DNA of 10,584 bases from Candidatus Melainabacteria bacterium (GCA_014380105.1 JACMKL010000514.1:1-10584), one strand, 5' to 3'. Counted from the stretch's first letter, positions 1 through 7,667 are shown. Translations and numbers: made by a program. The notes: generated by a model not told the origin, from the sequence alone.

Positions 1-1377
1 ATCGATCAAGGCGAGCATGGGACCTGTGGCGCCGCGGTCGTAGAAGTCAGAACATATTGGCGCTCTCCAGAAAAGGCTGCAAAACTCGTTGCTGATGCTG
101 CACTGACTGGTGAAGTGATGACTCCTCGTGGTGTGTCACTGCCAATTGATGTTCAGCCACACGACACTTCCAAAAAAACTGAAATGAAAAACGGGCAAAG
201 AAGCCACGCCAGCGAATTATTTCAAGTAGCGGCTATTAACCTGGCTTTAAACACAGCACCGGGTATGGTGCCCGGTTCAATCGCCTATCGTCAAATGAAT
301 AAGCCCAAAGAAGGTAGCAGTAGTGGAGAAGTTGTAATTGATTACTCGCAGCATCCGCCGGTGGAAAAGAACTTTGGCGGACTGCAAGTAGATCAAGTCT
401 TGCGAATCAACCACATTGTCAGTGGACGTGCAGATAAAGATATTGTCTTATGGCGCGCAGACAAGCACGATCCTCGCGAGATAGGCAAAGTCTTTACCGA
501 TGAAACTGAGTTGGAAAAAGCGATTGTGAGTGCAAAGAAGAATGGTTCGCTTCCAGTAATTTTGTTTGTTCATACCGGTAATGAGCCTCTTTGGAAAGAT
601 TCTCCAATCAACATTGATGGTGGAAAAGGAGCATGGCATTTCATAAACATTACTGATATCGATAACGGATTGCCTCGCAGAGTTAGCGTAGACAGCACCT
701 GGTGGAAGAACGCCGACCATGGAAAAGAAGGCGAAGAAGGAATTACAATTTCAGATTTATATGTTGCCAGCCTCTCCCCAAAGGAAGCGGAAAAAGCTCT
801 GTCTAAGCGCGAACAGCAAAGATTTGATGCAGTATCGAACACAGGAAAAGATATTTCGCTGGTCCGTCAGAAATGGGTCGCTGGCTTGATCAATTCTGAT
901 CAGCTCGAAAAATCACTGGGCGAATTAGCGGAGAATTCGAAGACTCGCTGGAATAAGGAAGCAATTGCTGGAATTGGTGACCGCAATGAACAGGTCAAAT
1001 CTATAAAAACTCTTATGGAAGCCGTTGACAGACTTCCCTCTGAAAATAAAATTCGCCTTCTCGACAAACTTTGCGACCAGGGTTATCTTCGCTTAGATGA
1101 GTACCAGGCTGGATTGATTGCCTCGGCGATCGAATTGAACGCACAGAAGAAAGTAATGGTTGCAGATGGTGACTTTAATTCGAAGGCTGAAGAAGCTTTC
1201 ATCAAAGCAGAAAAACAATATCTGACGCAGCTTAATGCGCTCACCGAAGCACAAAAGAACGCTGTTATTACGGCAGTCAAAAATAGGCATATGCCCGATG
1301 ACAGCAGCTTCTTCGTCAAACGCACACGTGATAGAGAGGCTCGACGCAATTCTTCCAAGCACTTTAATGACCGCTAA
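1..1377 (+). CDS. Papain-like cysteine peptidase-like protein, 5' partial
   Basis: The frame is open from the first base, so the gene begins upstream; 458 codons are visible and it ends in TAA. I do not recognise a named family. Near the visible N-terminus is DQGEHGTCGAA (Cys at visible residue 9), which resembles the Q-G-x-C-G active-site segment of papain-type peptidases. Much later comes GAWHFINITDID (His 213) and then VSVDSTWW (Asp 231). The 18-residue His-to-Asp spacing is close to the His-Asn spacing of papain. About 200 residues separate the Cys from the His, more than in papain, so an insertion is likely. Residues from about 255 to 458 are charged, Lys/Glu-rich and predicted by eye to be helical, ending in a basic tail. 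No membrane segment is visible. Peptidase activity is inference: the fold could equally be a transglutaminase-like or inactive relative. The N-terminus and any signal peptide lie outside the window. The 142-bp gap to the next gene shows no clear terminator. Confidence 0.75.
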   Translation: MDQGEHGTCGAAVVEVRTYWRSPEKAAKLVADAALTGEVMTPRGVSLPIDVQPHDTSKKTEMKNGQRSHASELFQVAAINLALNTAPGMVPGSIAYRQMNKPKEGSSSGEVVIDYSQHPPVEKNFGGLQVDQVLRINHIVSGRADKDIVLWRADKHDPREIGKVFTDETELEKAIVSAKKNGSLPVILFVHTGNEPLWKDSPINIDGGKGAWHFINITDIDNGLPRRVSVDSTWWKNADHGKEGEEGITISDLYVASLSPKEAEKALSKREQQRFDAVSNTGKDISLVRQKWVAGLINSDQLEKSLGELAENSKTRWNKEAIAGIGDRNEQVKSIKTLMEAVDRLPSENKIRLLDKLCDQGYLRLDEYQAGLIASAIELNAQKKVMVADGDFNSKAEEAFIKAEKQYLTQLNALTEAQKNAVITAVKNRHMPDDSSFFVKRTRDREARRNSSKHFNDR

Positions 1378-1519
1378 AGTGGAACTTTGCAACGCCACCA
1401 TCATCTCCCCTGTTGGGGTTCAATAACTTCAAAATTACCAATATCTGGCTAGCTTGCTTGAATAGCGGTTGCCAAGTCTGGTAGGTTATTGGGCGATAGA
1501 CCGGGTTGCCGAAGATTCA

Positions 1520-2281
1520 ATGCGCAAAATTTTAGACGCTTTACCGTCTGATCAATATCTCCTTAGTCTCTTTCATCCGCTGGGTATTCTGGCGCGTCTT
1601 CTGCCGTGCCTGTTTCGCCCTTCGTGCTACGCCGCAATCGATCACAAGGAGTTTCGCCGCCTGTGTCGTTGGCTCGGACCTCGTTCGCTACCTCTGATTA
1701 TAATTTCAGCGATTTTCATTTCGCTGGCTCTGACTATTGAGTCAGTGCTCGAGACAACTAGGTATGGTGCCCAAGATACTTCCGGTGCTGTAATTTCAAT
1801 TGGTTTGTTGCGCGAGCTGGGACCTTTGACAGTCAGTATTTTCTGGGCCGCTCGCGTTTGTACTCTGCTTGCTTATGATGCAAAGCAATATGTTGAAAGC
1901 AAAGGCTCTCGCGATTTCGTAGAAATTTTTGTTTTCCCCAGACTGATTGCCGGCTTATTGATGGCAATTCCACTTGCTGCTTACGGTCTTGTGTTTGGCT
2001 TTGCAACAGCGGCCCTTTATTCTCCATCACTTGGGGTCAGCTCTTCTGAGGAGTTTCTAGAAATTGCACGAGTAACAATCAAGCTCAAAGACATCGTATG
2101 CTATTTCGTAAAATTGATTTTTCTAAATCCGATCTGTGCAGTCATCGTAGGGAGTGCAGTTGGGTTATATTCTGAGGATGACGGCGGTACAACTGCTTCA
2201 CACGCGGTGTCGGTCATGTTCATTTATGCAGTAATTGCAAACTTGGTTTGTACTTGGTTAATGTATCCGCTTGGTAGTTAA
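1520..2281 (+). CDS. MlaE-family ABC transporter permease (divergent)
   Basis: This is the membrane permease of an MCE/Mla-type lipid transporter, which in known systems forms a dimer in the inner membrane under a ring of MCE proteins and is driven by an MlaF-type ATPase. The family is recognised from a first membrane segment at residues 57-74, the signature LLRELGP (97-102), a following helix with AARV, then FPRLIAG (139-145) and hydrophobic helices at about 142-165, 192-217 and 229-250. I chose ATG 1520 because it gives 253 residues and puts LRELGP at about the same position as in E. coli MlaE (260 aa). A TTG at 1469 would add 17 residues without a visible ribosome site, and an in-frame TAG lies at 1463. 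The segment that normally reads like ELGTM..TEQIDAL, which couples to the ATPase, is replaced by an unlike sequence about seven residues shorter. The conserved stretch before the last helix is also shortened. The stop is 3 bp from the downstream MCE gene's first ATG, so the two are an operon. Confidence 0.85.
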   Translation: MRKILDALPSDQYLLSLFHPLGILARLLPCLFRPSCYAAIDHKEFRRLCRWLGPRSLPLIIISAIFISLALTIESVLETTRYGAQDTSGAVISIGLLRELGPLTVSIFWAARVCTLLAYDAKQYVESKGSRDFVEIFVFPRLIAGLLMAIPLAAYGLVFGFATAALYSPSLGVSSSEEFLEIARVTIKLKDIVCYFVKLIFLNPICAVIVGSAVGLYSEDDGGTTASHAVSVMFIYAVIANLVCTWLMYPLGS

Positions 2282-2284
2282 GGA
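2280..2284 (+). promoter_or_regulatory. Ribosome binding site of the MCE gene
   Basis: AAGGA overlaps the TAA stop of the permease gene. It touches the ATG at 2285 with no spacer, but stands 9 bases before the ATG at 2294. This favours 2294 as the true start and suggests translational coupling to the permease. Confidence 0.55.
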
Positions 2285-2293
2285 ATGACGCAA

Positions 2294-3526
2294 ATGTCAG
2301 ATGAGCCTCTATCTAGATCATCCAATTCATCACTTGCTGATGGGCGTACTGGAATCTTTTTCTTGATCTCAGTGGTGGTTTTGATCGGAGCCTGGTTGTG
2401 GTTTAAATCAATCAATCCGTTCAATCCACAACAGCGCTTCTCTGTGCATTTCCACGAAGTGGCAGCGTTGAATGATAATGCGCCGATTTTGGTTAACGGT
2501 GTGAGAGTAGGATCTGTTGAAAGCGTTTACCTGAAAGGCAAAGATTTGGTGTATGTCAACATGCAGATCAATGTCTCGAAAATAACTATCCCTGTCGGTT
2601 CGACTTTCAGAATTTTGAGCAACAACGTTGTCGGTGTTAAATACATCGATATTACTCTTCCGCACACTATCGAAGGTCAGCCACCACCGCCGGTGCTCGA
2701 TCAGTCTATGGATATCACTGGGAGTGACCCAGGTAGACCGGAAATTGTTATCGACAATTTGACGACATCTTTGAGCAAGCTTGATTTTGACAAAATTCAA
2801 GATGGGCTTAAAAGGGATGCGCACAACATATCTGTTGCCACGGAAAATATTTCTGTACTGAGTAAAAAGTTTCAGCCGGTTGCAGCCAGCACTATCAAGA
2901 TGGAAGACAAAGTGTCATTGCTAGCTGTTGAGATGCGTGGAACCTCCAAGCGCTTGAATAAAATCATCAACGATCCGAAATTCACAACCGATCTGCGCGA
3001 GACTGCAGAGAAAGCTCGTCAGGTTGCTGACACCATTCAAGCAACAATGAAAGATGTGAATAGCTTGCTCTCAGATAAAGAACTTAGAGCAGACGTGGTG
3101 AGTTCTCTTGAACGCTTGAATGACGCGACTCTTCATGTTCAGAAGGGGGTAGAAGCGTTTGAGAGACTGGTAGAGGACAAGGAAGTTCGCGGCGACCTGA
3201 AAAGCATAATGGTCGATGCGAAAAATACAATGTCGAAAGTTGAGAAGATTGTCAATAGTCCTGAGTTTGGAAGCGATCTTCGAGGGACCCTTGGTAAAAC
3301 TCGCGAAGCTTTGGATAACGTAAACACAGTCACGAAACAAGTCAATCAAATTTTGGACAAGCGTAATCCGCTGCTGCACTTGATGTTCGGCAGACCAGGA
3401 AAACTGCGTGTCGAAGCGAAGCGCAAAGTCAAAAATGAGAAAACAGTGGAGACCACTGTCAAAGATAAAGATGGCGTTGAAGCGCAGACTATTGAGACAA
3501 AATCAACTGAAACAAAGACGGACTAA
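2294..3526 (+). CDS. MlaD-like MCE-domain lipid transport protein
   Basis: This is the periplasmic substrate-binding component of an Mla-type lipid transporter, tethered to the inner membrane and partnered with the permease encoded just upstream. Counted from ATG 2294 (410 aa), a short polar N-terminus is followed by one membrane anchor at 21-37. An MCE domain follows at about 48-123, with the typical pattern LVNGVRVGSV, IPVGSTFRI and GVKYIDI. A Pro-rich linker (131-136) leads into a long helical region. Within it, four imperfect repeats begin at 223, 257, 291 and 318, each opening like IINDPKF, LLSDKEL, LVEDKEV or IVNSPEF. The chain then has NPLLHLMFGRPG, as in many MlaD proteins, and a very charged Lys/Glu/Thr-rich tail of about 40 residues. 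The length exceeds E. coli MlaD (about 180 aa) and resembles the long-tailed MCE proteins of cyanobacteria and actinobacteria. The start is chosen by ribosome-site spacing; ATG 2285 is the alternative. The transported lipid cannot be told from sequence. Confidence 0.9.
   Translation: MSDEPLSRSSNSSLADGRTGIFFLISVVVLIGAWLWFKSINPFNPQQRFSVHFHEVAALNDNAPILVNGVRVGSVESVYLKGKDLVYVNMQINVSKITIPVGSTFRILSNNVVGVKYIDITLPHTIEGQPPPPVLDQSMDITGSDPGRPEIVIDNLTTSLSKLDFDKIQDGLKRDAHNISVATENISVLSKKFQPVAASTIKMEDKVSLLAVEMRGTSKRLNKIINDPKFTTDLRETAEKARQVADTIQATMKDVNSLLSDKELRADVVSSLERLNDATLHVQKGVEAFERLVEDKEVRGDLKSIMVDAKNTMSKVEKIVNSPEFGSDLRGTLGKTREALDNVNTVTKQVNQILDKRNPLLHLMFGRPGKLRVEAKRKVKNEKTVETTVKDKDGVEAQTIETKSTETKTD
2960..3355 (+). 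repeat. Four imperfect helical repeats inside the MCE protein
   Basis: Four translated units start at 2960, 3062, 3164 and 3245, giving spacings of 34, 34 and 27 residues. Each begins with a hydrophobic triplet, then a short acidic turn of the form [N/S/E]-[D/S]-[P/K]-x-[F/L/V], then a D-[L/V] step and an amphipathic helix. The repeats are visible in protein rather than DNA, so the duplication is old. They probably extend the coiled-coil or barrel portion that bridges the periplasm. Confidence 0.6.
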
Positions 3527-3535
3527 CGCTAGTTA

Positions 3536-3565
3536 TTGCCAAGCCGTACAAAAGTATGGTATATT
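3536..3565 (+). promoter_or_regulatory. Sigma70-like promoter of dnaE2
   Basis: A -35 box TTGCCA (3536-3541, five of six consensus bases) and a -10 box TATATT (3560-3565, five of six) are separated by 18 bp. Transcription would start near 3572, leaving a leader of about 40 bases before the GTG start of dnaE2. This is the best promoter seen in the window and gives dnaE2 its own transcription unit, separate from the MCE operon. Confidence 0.6.
3545..3558 (+). promoter_or_regulatory. LexA-like operator in the dnaE2 promoter spacer
   Basis: The 14 bases CGTACAAAAGTATG form a dyad of two 5-base arms (CGTAC and GTATG) around AAAA, with one mismatch. They match the cyanobacterial LexA consensus as I recall it (RGTAC-N3-D-GTWC-B) at all but two positions. 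The site lies wholly between the -35 and -10 boxes, where a bound repressor would block RNA polymerase. DnaE2 genes are classic SOS genes in other bacteria, so position and gene identity support each other. The site is short and single, and no lexA gene is in the window. Confidence 0.45.
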
Positions 3566-3611
3566 GAGCGATATCTGGTAGATCCCAAAATAATACATAA
3601 ACATAGCTGCC

Positions 3612-6600
3612 GTGAAACCTGGATATCAACGATATGCCGAGTTGCATTGCCATTCGTCCTTTTCATTTTTGGATGGAGCATCCAACCCGGAAGATCTCGC
3701 GATTCGGGCAAAAGAAGTGGGGCTATCTGCGCTTGCTATAACTGACCACGATGACTTTGGTGGCATCGTCAGGTTTGCTTATGCTGCCAGAGAACTTCAG
3801 TTGCCTGCAATTATCGGATGTGAGTTGACCCTTGAGGATGACTCGCATTTGATTTTGCTTGTCGAAAATGAAAGAGGATATAAGAATCTCAGCTATTTAA
3901 TTACACAAGCACGGATGGGCGCGCAGAGAGGCTCTCCTCGTGTTCTATATGATCAATTAGATAAACGCTCAGCTGGTTTGGTCGCCCTATCCGGCTGTCC
4001 TCATGGACGAATCCCCAGTTCACTTTTCTCGAATGATTTTGAGCAAGCCAGGGATGTTGCAGGTCGATTGCACGAAATATTCGGTGAGCGTTTTTACATT
4101 GAATTATGGAATCACTTCTCCAACCAAGAAGCCGTAATCGCAAAGCGTTTACTTGAATTGTCAGCCTCTATGTCAATACCATGGGTAGTGACAAACAATG
4201 TTCATTATGCAGCTCCTGATGGACGAGCTGTACACGATGTTTTGACTTGTCTCAAGCATAATGTCACCCTTTCAAGTGCTGGTCGCAGACTGAGACCCAA
4301 TGGAAGCTTCTATATGAAGTCTCCAACAGAAATGGAACATCTCTGGAGGCACGATCTTACTGGTTTAAAGAACACAATCAAGATTGCAGAACGATGCCAA
4401 TTTCGTCTTGGTGCTTTTAAGCCTCCATTGCCTGCCTATGATCTCGAACCAGGCACCACACCAAACGGACTTTTAGAAAAACTAGTTTGGGAAGGGGCTC
4501 GCAATCGATATCCGGAAATAACAGATAAGCATTTGCGTCAGATTAATCATGAACTTTCCATGATAACAAGTCTGGGACTGGCTCCATATTTTTTGATCAT
4601 GTGGGACATAGTTAGATTCTCACGCGAGAGTAATATTGCAGTCCAGGGACGAGGCTCTGCTGCTAATTCGGCGGTATGTTATTGCTTGATGATTACTGCC
4701 GTTGATCCGATTGCAATGGATTTATTGTTTGAAAGATTTCTTTCTTCAGGCCGAAACGAGCCGCCAGATATCGACCTTGATATTGCACATCAAGAGAGAG
4801 AAAAGGTTCTTCAATATGTCTACGAAAAATATGGTCGCGAACATGCTGCCATGGTCTGTGAAGTAATTTCGTACCGTGGTCGTTCTGCTGTTCGCGATGC
4901 GGCCAGGGTGCTTGGCTTTTCTCAAGAACAAGCTGATGCTTTATCTAGAGAAGCTCGACACATGGAAGCAAGGGAAGCCGCACTAAATCTTCAAGAAGGT
5001 GGTGCCAAACGGGCAGGACTAGATACCGAAGATAAACGAGTAAAGCAATTAATAAAAGTGGTGGCAGGGCTTCATCAATTACCAAGGCATCGCTCCATTC
5101 ACGTAGGTGGGTTTGTGCTTTGTGGAGATGCATTAGGTGAAGTGGTCCCGATTGAGCCCGCATCAATGGATGCCCGCACCGTAATTCAATGGGATAAAGA
5201 CGATATTGATTTGATGGGATTGATCAAAATTGATTTACTTGGACTGGGAATTCTGACCCTAATTCAAGAAGGTTTGAAACACGTCCTCAAATATCGTGGA
5301 CTCGATATTGATATTGGTCGTCTGAATATGACTGATCCTAAAATTTATGAAATGCTAACCAAGGCTGATACTGTAGGGGTCTTTCAGGTTGAATCCCGGG
5401 CACAGATGAATATTTTGCCTCGAATCAAACCTAATTGTTTCTACGACATTATCGTCTCGATAGCAATTGTAAGACCAGGTCCAATTCAAGGAAATATTGT
5501 CCATCCATACTTGCGCAGACGACGAGGCGAAGAGAAAGTAACATATTTGCATCCAATGTTAGAGCCAATTTTAAAGCGAACATTGGGAGTGCCTTTGTTT
5601 CAAGAGCAAGGCATGAAATTGGCGGTGGTTGCCGCTAATTTCACTCCTGCTCAAGCAGATCAGCTCAGGCGCGTGATGAGTCACAAACGTTCGCTTGAGA
5701 AAATGAATTCACTATGTGTTGATCTGGCTGCCGGTATGAAGAAAAATGGATTTTCGGATGAAGGTATCGAAACGATCACTCATCAATTGCGAGCATTTTC
5801 TAATTATGGTTTTCCTGAAAGTCATGCTGCATCATTTTCACTTCTTGTTTTTGCCTCTGCATATTTGAAGCGCTATTTTCCAACTGAATTTTTCTGTGCA
5901 ATTTTAAATGCACAACCAATGGGTTTTTATAGTCCCGCCACTTTAATTCGTGACGCCATGAATCATGGTGTTGAAGTGCGTGATGTAGATTTGTCAATCA
6001 GTGACTGGGATTGCACAATTGAAGTCGTCGACAACAAACAACCGTTTGGAACTTATTTCTCCCCAAACAAAGATATCTCTATAAAATTGGCATTAAGACT
6101 GGGACTTCGTTTTGTTCATGGATTAGGAAATAAAGCCATGGAGAATTTGAAGTCTGCATTTGCCACAGGGGGCAAATTTACCTCAGTTGAAGACGTAATT
6201 GAAAGAAGTGGCTTAGGACCCAGTGATATGAAAATGCTAGCCAGAGCTGGAGCTTTCGAAAGTTTGTTTCCTGGTCGTCGAAAAGCTTTGTGGGAAGTTT
6301 TATCTCGACTTCAAAAAAAACCTGACACACCTTTACTTGATTTGCTAAAGAAACAAGAACCAGAAAGAGAGGAAGTGCAAGAGATGAATGATTTGGAAGA
6401 GATGGTTGCAGACTTCCGAACGCTAGGATTATCGACAGGTCCACATCCAATGACATTTTATCGATCATGGGCATTAACAAATCAAATCAAGTCTTGCACT
6501 GATCTAAATGTAGGAGAGCACGGTAAAGTCACTCAAGTCGCTGGTGGAATAATTTGCAGACAAAGACCAGAAACAGCCAAAGGCTTCGCTTTCATCACCA

Positions 6601-6806
6601 TTGAAGATGAAACTGGTGTCGCCAATATAATTGTCAGCCCGCAAATCTTCACACAATTTCGCAAGACAATCATGTATTCGTCTTTCATAATGGTGCGTGG
6701 CAAACTTCAATTGGAAGAGGGTGTTGCTAATATTCTTGCGCAGGAAATTTCTGTTCTGCCCGCTCTCTCTGGCGATCCAATATTGCCATCTCGCGATTTT
6801 CACTAA
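3612..6806 (+). CDS. dnaE2: Error-prone DNA polymerase III alpha subunit, DnaE2 (ImuC)
   Basis: This is a C-family DNA polymerase that copies damaged templates during SOS-induced mutagenesis. It is 1064 residues, usual for DnaE2 and shorter than replicative DnaE. An N-terminal PHP domain has YAELHCHSSFSFLDGAS (H12, H14), ITDHD (D45, H46), GCEL (E71), H79, SGC (C129), H168 and NNVHY (H198). Asn 196 stands where many PHP domains have the metal-binding Asp. The palm has GRGSAANS (347-354), the catalytic PPDIDLD cluster (D386, D388, D390) and KIDLLGLG (D541). HVGGFVL (497-503), FQVESRAQM (591-599) and RPGPIQG (621-627) are also typical. The C-terminal part has the DnaE2-like FRTLGLSTGPHPM (935-947) and an OB-fold from about 972 to 1047. 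The start is GTG: an in-frame TAA lies at 3591-3593, no other standard start lies between, and no strong ribosome site is seen. No imuA or imuB lies within the window. Spot counts of several lines give about 40% GC, a little below the neighbours. Confidence 0.95.
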   Translation: MKPGYQRYAELHCHSSFSFLDGASNPEDLAIRAKEVGLSALAITDHDDFGGIVRFAYAARELQLPAIIGCELTLEDDSHLILLVENERGYKNLSYLITQARMGAQRGSPRVLYDQLDKRSAGLVALSGCPHGRIPSSLFSNDFEQARDVAGRLHEIFGERFYIELWNHFSNQEAVIAKRLLELSASMSIPWVVTNNVHYAAPDGRAVHDVLTCLKHNVTLSSAGRRLRPNGSFYMKSPTEMEHLWRHDLTGLKNTIKIAERCQFRLGAFKPPLPAYDLEPGTTPNGLLEKLVWEGARNRYPEITDKHLRQINHELSMITSLGLAPYFLIMWDIVRFSRESNIAVQGRGSAANSAVCYCLMITAVDPIAMDLLFERFLSSGRNEPPDIDLDIAHQEREKVLQYVYEKYGREHAAMVCEVISYRGRSAVRDAARVLGFSQEQADALSREARHMEAREAALNLQEGGAKRAGLDTEDKRVKQLIKVVAGLHQLPRHRSIHVGGFVLCGDALGEVVPIEPASMDARTVIQWDKDDIDLMGLIKIDLLGLGILTLIQEGLKHVLKYRGLDIDIGRLNMTDPKIYEMLTKADTVGVFQVESRAQMNILPRIKPNCFYDIIVSIAIVRPGPIQGNIVHPYLRRRRGEEKVTYLHPMLEPILKRTLGVPLFQEQGMKLAVVAANFTPAQADQLRRVMSHKRSLEKMNSLCVDLAAGMKKNGFSDEGIETITHQLRAFSNYGFPESHAASFSLLVFASAYLKRYFPTEFFCAILNAQPMGFYSPATLIRDAMNHGVEVRDVDLSISDWDCTIEVVDNKQPFGTYFSPNKDISIKLALRLGLRFVHGLGNKAMENLKSAFATGGKFTSVEDVIERSGLGPSDMKMLARAGAFESLFPGRRKALWEVLSRLQKKPDTPLLDLLKKQEPEREEVQEMNDLEEMVADFRTLGLSTGPHPMTFYRSWALTNQIKSCTDLNVGEHGKVTQVAGGIICRQRPETAKGFAFITIEDETGVANIIVSPQIFTQFRKTIMYSSFIMVRGKLQLEEGVANILAQEISVLPALSGDPILPSRDFH

Positions 6807-6833
6807 ATCCACTCCTGAAAGGGGATAAATCTT

Positions 6834-7667
6834 ATGGACGCACATGACCTTATCAAACATAGTTATGAGCGTTCAAATCTGGTGGAATTGCTACGTGAAG
6901 CCCTTTCGAAGGCTGGTTTTGGTAATAATCCTCTCTCAATTAGGGACCTCGCACCACTTGATCATTTTCATTCTCGCGGCATTCAAGCAACTAAAGAATT
7001 AGCTAACGCTCTCACTATTACATCTGAAAGCAAAATTTTAGACATTGGTTCCGGACTTGGAGGACCAGCACGTTATCTCGCCTCAACCTTCGGATGCCAT
7101 GTTTGCGGAATAGACCTGACGCAAAGTTATGTTAATGCCGCAAAATACCTCAGTGAGCGCGTTGGACTCAGCGAGATGGTTTCGTTTCAGTGCGCAAACG
7201 CATTAGCACTTCCATATGACGATTGCAGTTTCGACATTGTCTGGACTCAGCATGTAGCTATGAATATTCAAAACAAAACACAACTTTATTCTGAGATTTT
7301 TCGTGTTCTCAAAATCGGTGGACAATTCGCTTTTTACGATGTTGTTGCTGGTGAGGGTAGCGTCTATTTTCCTGTCCCCTGGTCTGATGGGCCGGAGACG
7401 AGTTTTTTGCTGACACCAGATGCAATGCTTTCGGTACTGACGGAGAGTGGTTTTAAATCGTTATCCTGGATAGATCGGACAGAAGAAGGAATTTCATGGT
7501 TTTCAGATTTTCAAAAGAAACAAAGTCAAAATCAAGGCGCTTCTCCCAAGCTCGGTCTTGGTTTGGTGGTGGGTCCTGATTTTGGTACTCGCGCTGCCAA
7601 CCTTGGACGAAGCTTAAATGAGAGGAAAGTCGGTCTTCTCGAAGGTGTTTTGGAAAAGGAAGCCTGA
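6834..7667 (+). CDS. Class I SAM-dependent methyltransferase
   Basis: This 277-residue protein is a soluble Rossmann-fold methyltransferase that uses S-adenosylmethionine; its substrate is not evident. Motif I is ILDIGSGLGG (68-77), the acidic residue at the end of strand 2 is D94 in CGIDL, and a further cofactor segment is ANALALPYDD (121-130). FDIVWTQHVAMNI (133-145) and the post-motif RVLKIGGQFAFYDV (157-170) follow in the standard order. The helical N-terminus with LDHFHSRG (42-49), and a C-terminus with VVGPDFGTRAANLGRSL (245-261), place it among the UbiE/sarcosine-dimethylglycine/tocopherol-type small-molecule methyltransferases. The ATG is preceded by AAAGGGGAT, ending about 8 bases upstream. 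The gene begins 27 bp after the dnaE2 stop with no promoter or terminator seen between, so it is probably read through from the dnaE2 promoter. A link to DNA damage is therefore possible but unproven. Confidence 0.9.
   Translation: MDAHDLIKHSYERSNLVELLREALSKAGFGNNPLSIRDLAPLDHFHSRGIQATKELANALTITSESKILDIGSGLGGPARYLASTFGCHVCGIDLTQSYVNAAKYLSERVGLSEMVSFQCANALALPYDDCSFDIVWTQHVAMNIQNKTQLYSEIFRVLKIGGQFAFYDVVAGEGSVYFPVPWSDGPETSFLLTPDAMLSVLTESGFKSLSWIDRTEEGISWFSDFQKKQSQNQGASPKLGLGLVVGPDFGTRAANLGRSLNERKVGLLEGVLEKEA

Noticed and set aside
1093..1404. Minus-strand ORFs of about 90-103 codons over the 3' end of the peptidase-like gene
   Set aside because: They are shadows of a longer coding frame, with no family motif and no ribosome site.
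1408..1425. CCCC-TGTT-GGGG hairpin between the peptidase-like and MlaE-like genes as a terminator
   Set aside because: The stem is only 4 bp and no U-tract follows.
1469..1519. TTG start giving a 270-residue MlaE-like protein
   Set aside because: There is no ribosome site, and the 17 extra residues are not expected: ATG 1520 puts LRELGP where E. coli MlaE has it.
1378..1519. Promoter for the mlaE-mlaD unit (TTGGGG with a distant AATAT)
   Set aside because: The boxes match consensus too poorly to call; the operon may also be read from upstream.
2408..2824. Minus-strand 138-codon ORF opposite the MCE domain
   Set aside because: The plus-strand frame encodes a clear MCE domain; the reverse product is rich in rare combinations and has no recognisable motif.
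6504..6860. Minus-strand 118-codon ORF over the dnaE2 end and methyltransferase start
   Set aside because: It spans two well-supported plus-strand genes and shows no protein features of its own.
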